Assembly (NCBI GenBank): GCA_009869945.1
Contig: WIXG01000077.1
Coordinates: forward strand, 62,001-126,000
DNA from: Mesaphorura yosii
Taxonomy: Eukaryota; Arthropoda; Collembola; Poduromorpha; Tullbergiidae
DNA length: 64,000 nucleotides
Reading direction: 5' to 3'
The notes beneath the pieces are model-generated. The model searched no databases, had not been told where the DNA came from, and saw nothing but the letters and a program-made list of their open reading frames with translations. Position numbers and translations under genes: made by a program. Numbering within the stretch: position 1 is the first letter of the stretch; every line of letters starts with the position of its first letter. Positions 61,001 through 64,000 of the stretch are shown here, piece by piece.

Positions 61001-64000
61001 TCTCCGTTTTTTGGTATCATTGCATTCTTTTCCACTCTGGCCTATGTCAACTTGCCTTTAATTCAATTTTGAGGCTTTCAGTCTTCGCTGTCTTGGGTTA
61101 CATCGATATGATCATTTCAATTAATCCCCCATTCAATATTTAAACCATTCCCTGGTCTGCTCATCATGCGAGACGTCAGACAGCATACTGACAGCGCTCA
61201 TTGCTATCAACAGAAGGAAGTTTGAGATTAGCTGCTTTCAGCTTGTATTGATCGTAAGAGTAAATTAATTTACTCCACACGTAAATGGAAGCTTGGCATT
61301 TTAGATGGCAAATATTCGCAAACGCTTAAGCAAAAAACTAAGTCGTGACACATTTTGCCATTCAACATTCTGCGCTTATTATTTGTGACGTTAATTCTTC
61401 TCTGCCTTTCTCCTCACACTACTCTGTTCCACGCATTCTTGCTTTATAAAGCGAGCGGCTCTAGTCTCGACTCGAAGGCCCGTGAGGAATGCAATCACAA
61501 AACGCTGCGTGAATCGATAAAATAAGAATTATTTATTCAAACACATTACACATCAAGAAGTGCGTACGCGTATGCGTGAAAGCCCAGGGCGAGAAAGAGA
61601 AGGCAGCCGTGTCGAGCCGTCAGAGCAAGACCTGGACTGGATTATTGAATTTTCGTGCGTTCCGTCTATAAACCGAGAAGTATTATTCGAATTTTGCTCA
61701 CACTTCATAAATACGGACCGGAGACCAGAGGAAAGTGGAAGCGGAAGAAAAATATGTTTTATGAAGAGTGGGAACTGGCAGCTCACACATGCTCTTCTGT
61801 TCTGCTTTCCTGGCTTTGGCTTCGTTCTCAGTTTCGATTTGCATTCGTGTTGTGAATGAATCGTTTATTTTCAACACTGAAAATCTGCAATGATCTTGAT
61901 GAGCGTGCGAGCACGTTGAGTATTTCGCGTTCGTGTACGACCAAAAATAATAATTTCTGGAATTCGTGTGAACCTTGTGAGTGCAAACAAAAGGCTGGCG
62001 GGCGCCTGAATGATGAATTGGTTCTAATTTCTTTAATGAATGCACTATTCGATATTCCCATTCGCCATTTTCATGCCGTGGCCATTCAAGCTTGAAGTAG
62101 GCGAAGGGAGTAGCAAGAAAGAAAGGGAAATGGTTATACAACAACTCGAGCATAACAAATGAAAGTGATTAACATTATGTTAACCCAATCAAAAGCAATG
62201 CAAATCTATGCTGGCTGAATAAAAGAATTGCAGTGTGGGGAGAGAGTGCTTGATGCGTAAAGCAAAAGAGCGAACGAACCAGAAATGCCTATTTTGTCCT
62301 TTGTTCATGAATCATGGATAAGCACAATAATAACAATAATAATTTGTGCCCTGTAGAGAAAGTGGGTTTGTGTATATTATTTAATCGAACTAACGAAGGT
62401 CGCGGCGAGGGCGAAATCGACAAACCCAAAACATGTAATTTTAACCAGTTTGTATTTCGGGGATTGATGAGGTTTGCTCATGCAGCCACGCCTTCCACCA
62501 TGGCCTCCATTCACGACAGGCCATTTCTGTCATCATTGTCTCCAGCGATAGTAATGTAGTGTTTCGTCAATAATAATTGATGCTATACTCCATTGAATTT
62601 TTTGTGAGCCGAGATAATGATAACCTTTCACAGGCTGAGTGACTTTGATGCGATGAAGTAGACAAGCATGCAATGACACATCATACAACCGGACTCGTTG
62701 ACTCCGACATAACAATTGAAACGTATGTTAACTTAGCTTTATGCTGTGATGTGAGAAACTCAAGCATCGACGAAACAACACATGTGGTGATGAGCACTGA
62801 ATGAAGTGAAGTGACCCTCGTCAATTTGAGGAAATAGTCGTGTAGGCTCGAAGATAGTCAAGCCTAAGTCAATTTCAACCAGAAAGAACAGCCAGCACAT
62901 GTAATTTTTTAATATTTCTAATTAAGTAAATTGAACACAACGGTTATGGTTTAGGGAGCTTTTGGCTTGTCTTACGTAATCCCTAAACAAAAGAACTGTT
63001 CAACTAAGTAATTGAATTGAACCAATTACAGGGCTTTACAGTTGTTTGAAACAGTACAGTACCAATGTTGTTAAAAAATCCGGCCGGCCGGTCGGGTTCA
63101 ATGGTTTACAATTCTTCTAATTAGAGTACATGCTTCATATTCCTGTTTTTACCGATTGTTTTGTCTGGAATTGGGTAAGATTTCTTGTTGTGCCGGTGTA
63201 AGTAGGCCAATCCATTAATGTCTTAAATGGACTTCACCCGCTTCTTCATTCTTCGACCAGTTCTTGGTTGCGGGGATTTGACGTTTTTGTTCTATAACGA
63301 CCTCACTTCAGAAACCCACTCACGAAAGGTGTTCTTGCCCTCGCGTTCGTGCTGCTCTCCACGCACGCCTGTAGGGAAAAGCGAGACGATTCATAATTTA
63401 ATACGTTTAATGGTACGGTTAGTTGTACAAGCCTACAACTAAGTGGTTTCAAATCGTCAAACATGGGCTGAACCAAAGCGAAGTAAATGATTGTCCAAAT
63501 GTTACAAGTGTACGCGGAATTTATAAGAAAAGTTTATCTGATAAAATAAGCATTTGAAGCCATAAAAAGTAAATAAGCAGACTGAACGAAGAAAGTGAGT
63601 TTTCGTGTAAGCAATATCCAAAAGACATTAGAGAAGGGTATTTGCGATTGCCTGGAAGCGTTGCTTGTGCCGGCGAACGCGAAATGGAATCCAGTCACAT
63701 TGTTTTTAGAGCAGAAGCTTTTGCTTTGTGGCAAATGAAAAATCAACTCATTTTCTGAATATATTATGCAATTTCAAGTTGCCAAACCTCCGACTTGAGT
63801 CGGGCTCAATGAAATGGTTTGCGTTATCGTTGAAAATAGTGCCTCTTAGCAAAGTTGGTCTAAGATCATATTTTGATGATAAAGCTGTGTCTCTGAGGCC
63901 AATGTACATTCACCAATTTCTGTGTTTAGTGCTGATGGAGTGCGGTTGTGGTGTGGTCCGTGTACTACTTTTACAATTTAAACGAAAGGCGATGTCTTCC
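43071..64000 (+). other. Gene-poor region, probably a long first intron
   Basis: About 21 kb without a supported exon on either strand. It is AT-rich with short pyrimidine-rich runs (for example 57780-57910), a TA repeat near 48434, AAT and CAA runs near 48335 and 62320, and a CAAAC repeat near 56895. An open frame at 57461-57814 starts with a Cys-rich hydrophobic stretch, but I cannot support it as a gene. If the exon at 42908 is real, this is its intron and would be the natural place for its distal regulatory elements. Confidence 0.35.

Overview
This window is nuclear DNA from an arthropod. It has short GT-AG introns (mostly 43-200 nt), single-copy animal housekeeping genes and a chemoreceptor of the gustatory-receptor type. 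A front-end polyunsaturated fatty-acid desaturase, an enzyme type that insects generally lack, points to a springtail (Collembola) or another non-insect arthropod. That placement is inference from protein character; no rRNA or mitochondrial marker is present.

Layout. The left half (1-32100) is gene-rich. From left to right it holds: MOCS1 (minus, running off the left edge; molybdenum cofactor synthesis); a GPR180/TMEM145-type seven-helix membrane protein (plus); PTRH2 (minus); COA4 (minus); cornichon (minus); Rab1 (minus); a GIY-YIG-like nuclease-domain gene (plus) lying wholly inside the last intron of Rab1; a cytochrome-b5 front-end desaturase (plus); a gustatory-receptor-like seven-helix receptor (minus); and a secreted Ser/Thr/Pro/Ala-rich mucin-like protein (plus). 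The splice models were built by hand from splice sites, reading phase and family motifs, and the exon phases agree throughout.

The right half (32100-64000) is gene-poor. The only coding piece supported there is a 163-base first exon (42908-43070), with a signal peptide and an acidic tail, ending in a perfect splice donor. The roughly 21 kb to its right is probably the first intron of that gene. The rest is AT-rich non-coding sequence with scattered small GC-rich patches and pyrimidine-rich runs.

Most interesting points: (1) in MOCS1 the stop codon of the MOCS1A frame is part of a perfect GTGAGT splice donor, and splicing there joins MOCS1A in frame to the MoaC (MOCS1B) half; (2) a GIY-YIG-like protein of no family I recognise is nested antisense in the last intron of Rab1, separating the Rab1 GTPase exons from the exon that encodes its prenylated tail; (3) the front-end desaturase; (4) the orphan signal-peptide exon in front of a very long intron.

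Rab1 and cornichon both act in ER-to-Golgi transport and are neighbours. PTRH2 and COA4 are mitochondrial and lie 0.14 kb apart in tandem. I see no other operon-like logic; adjacency elsewhere is probably incidental.
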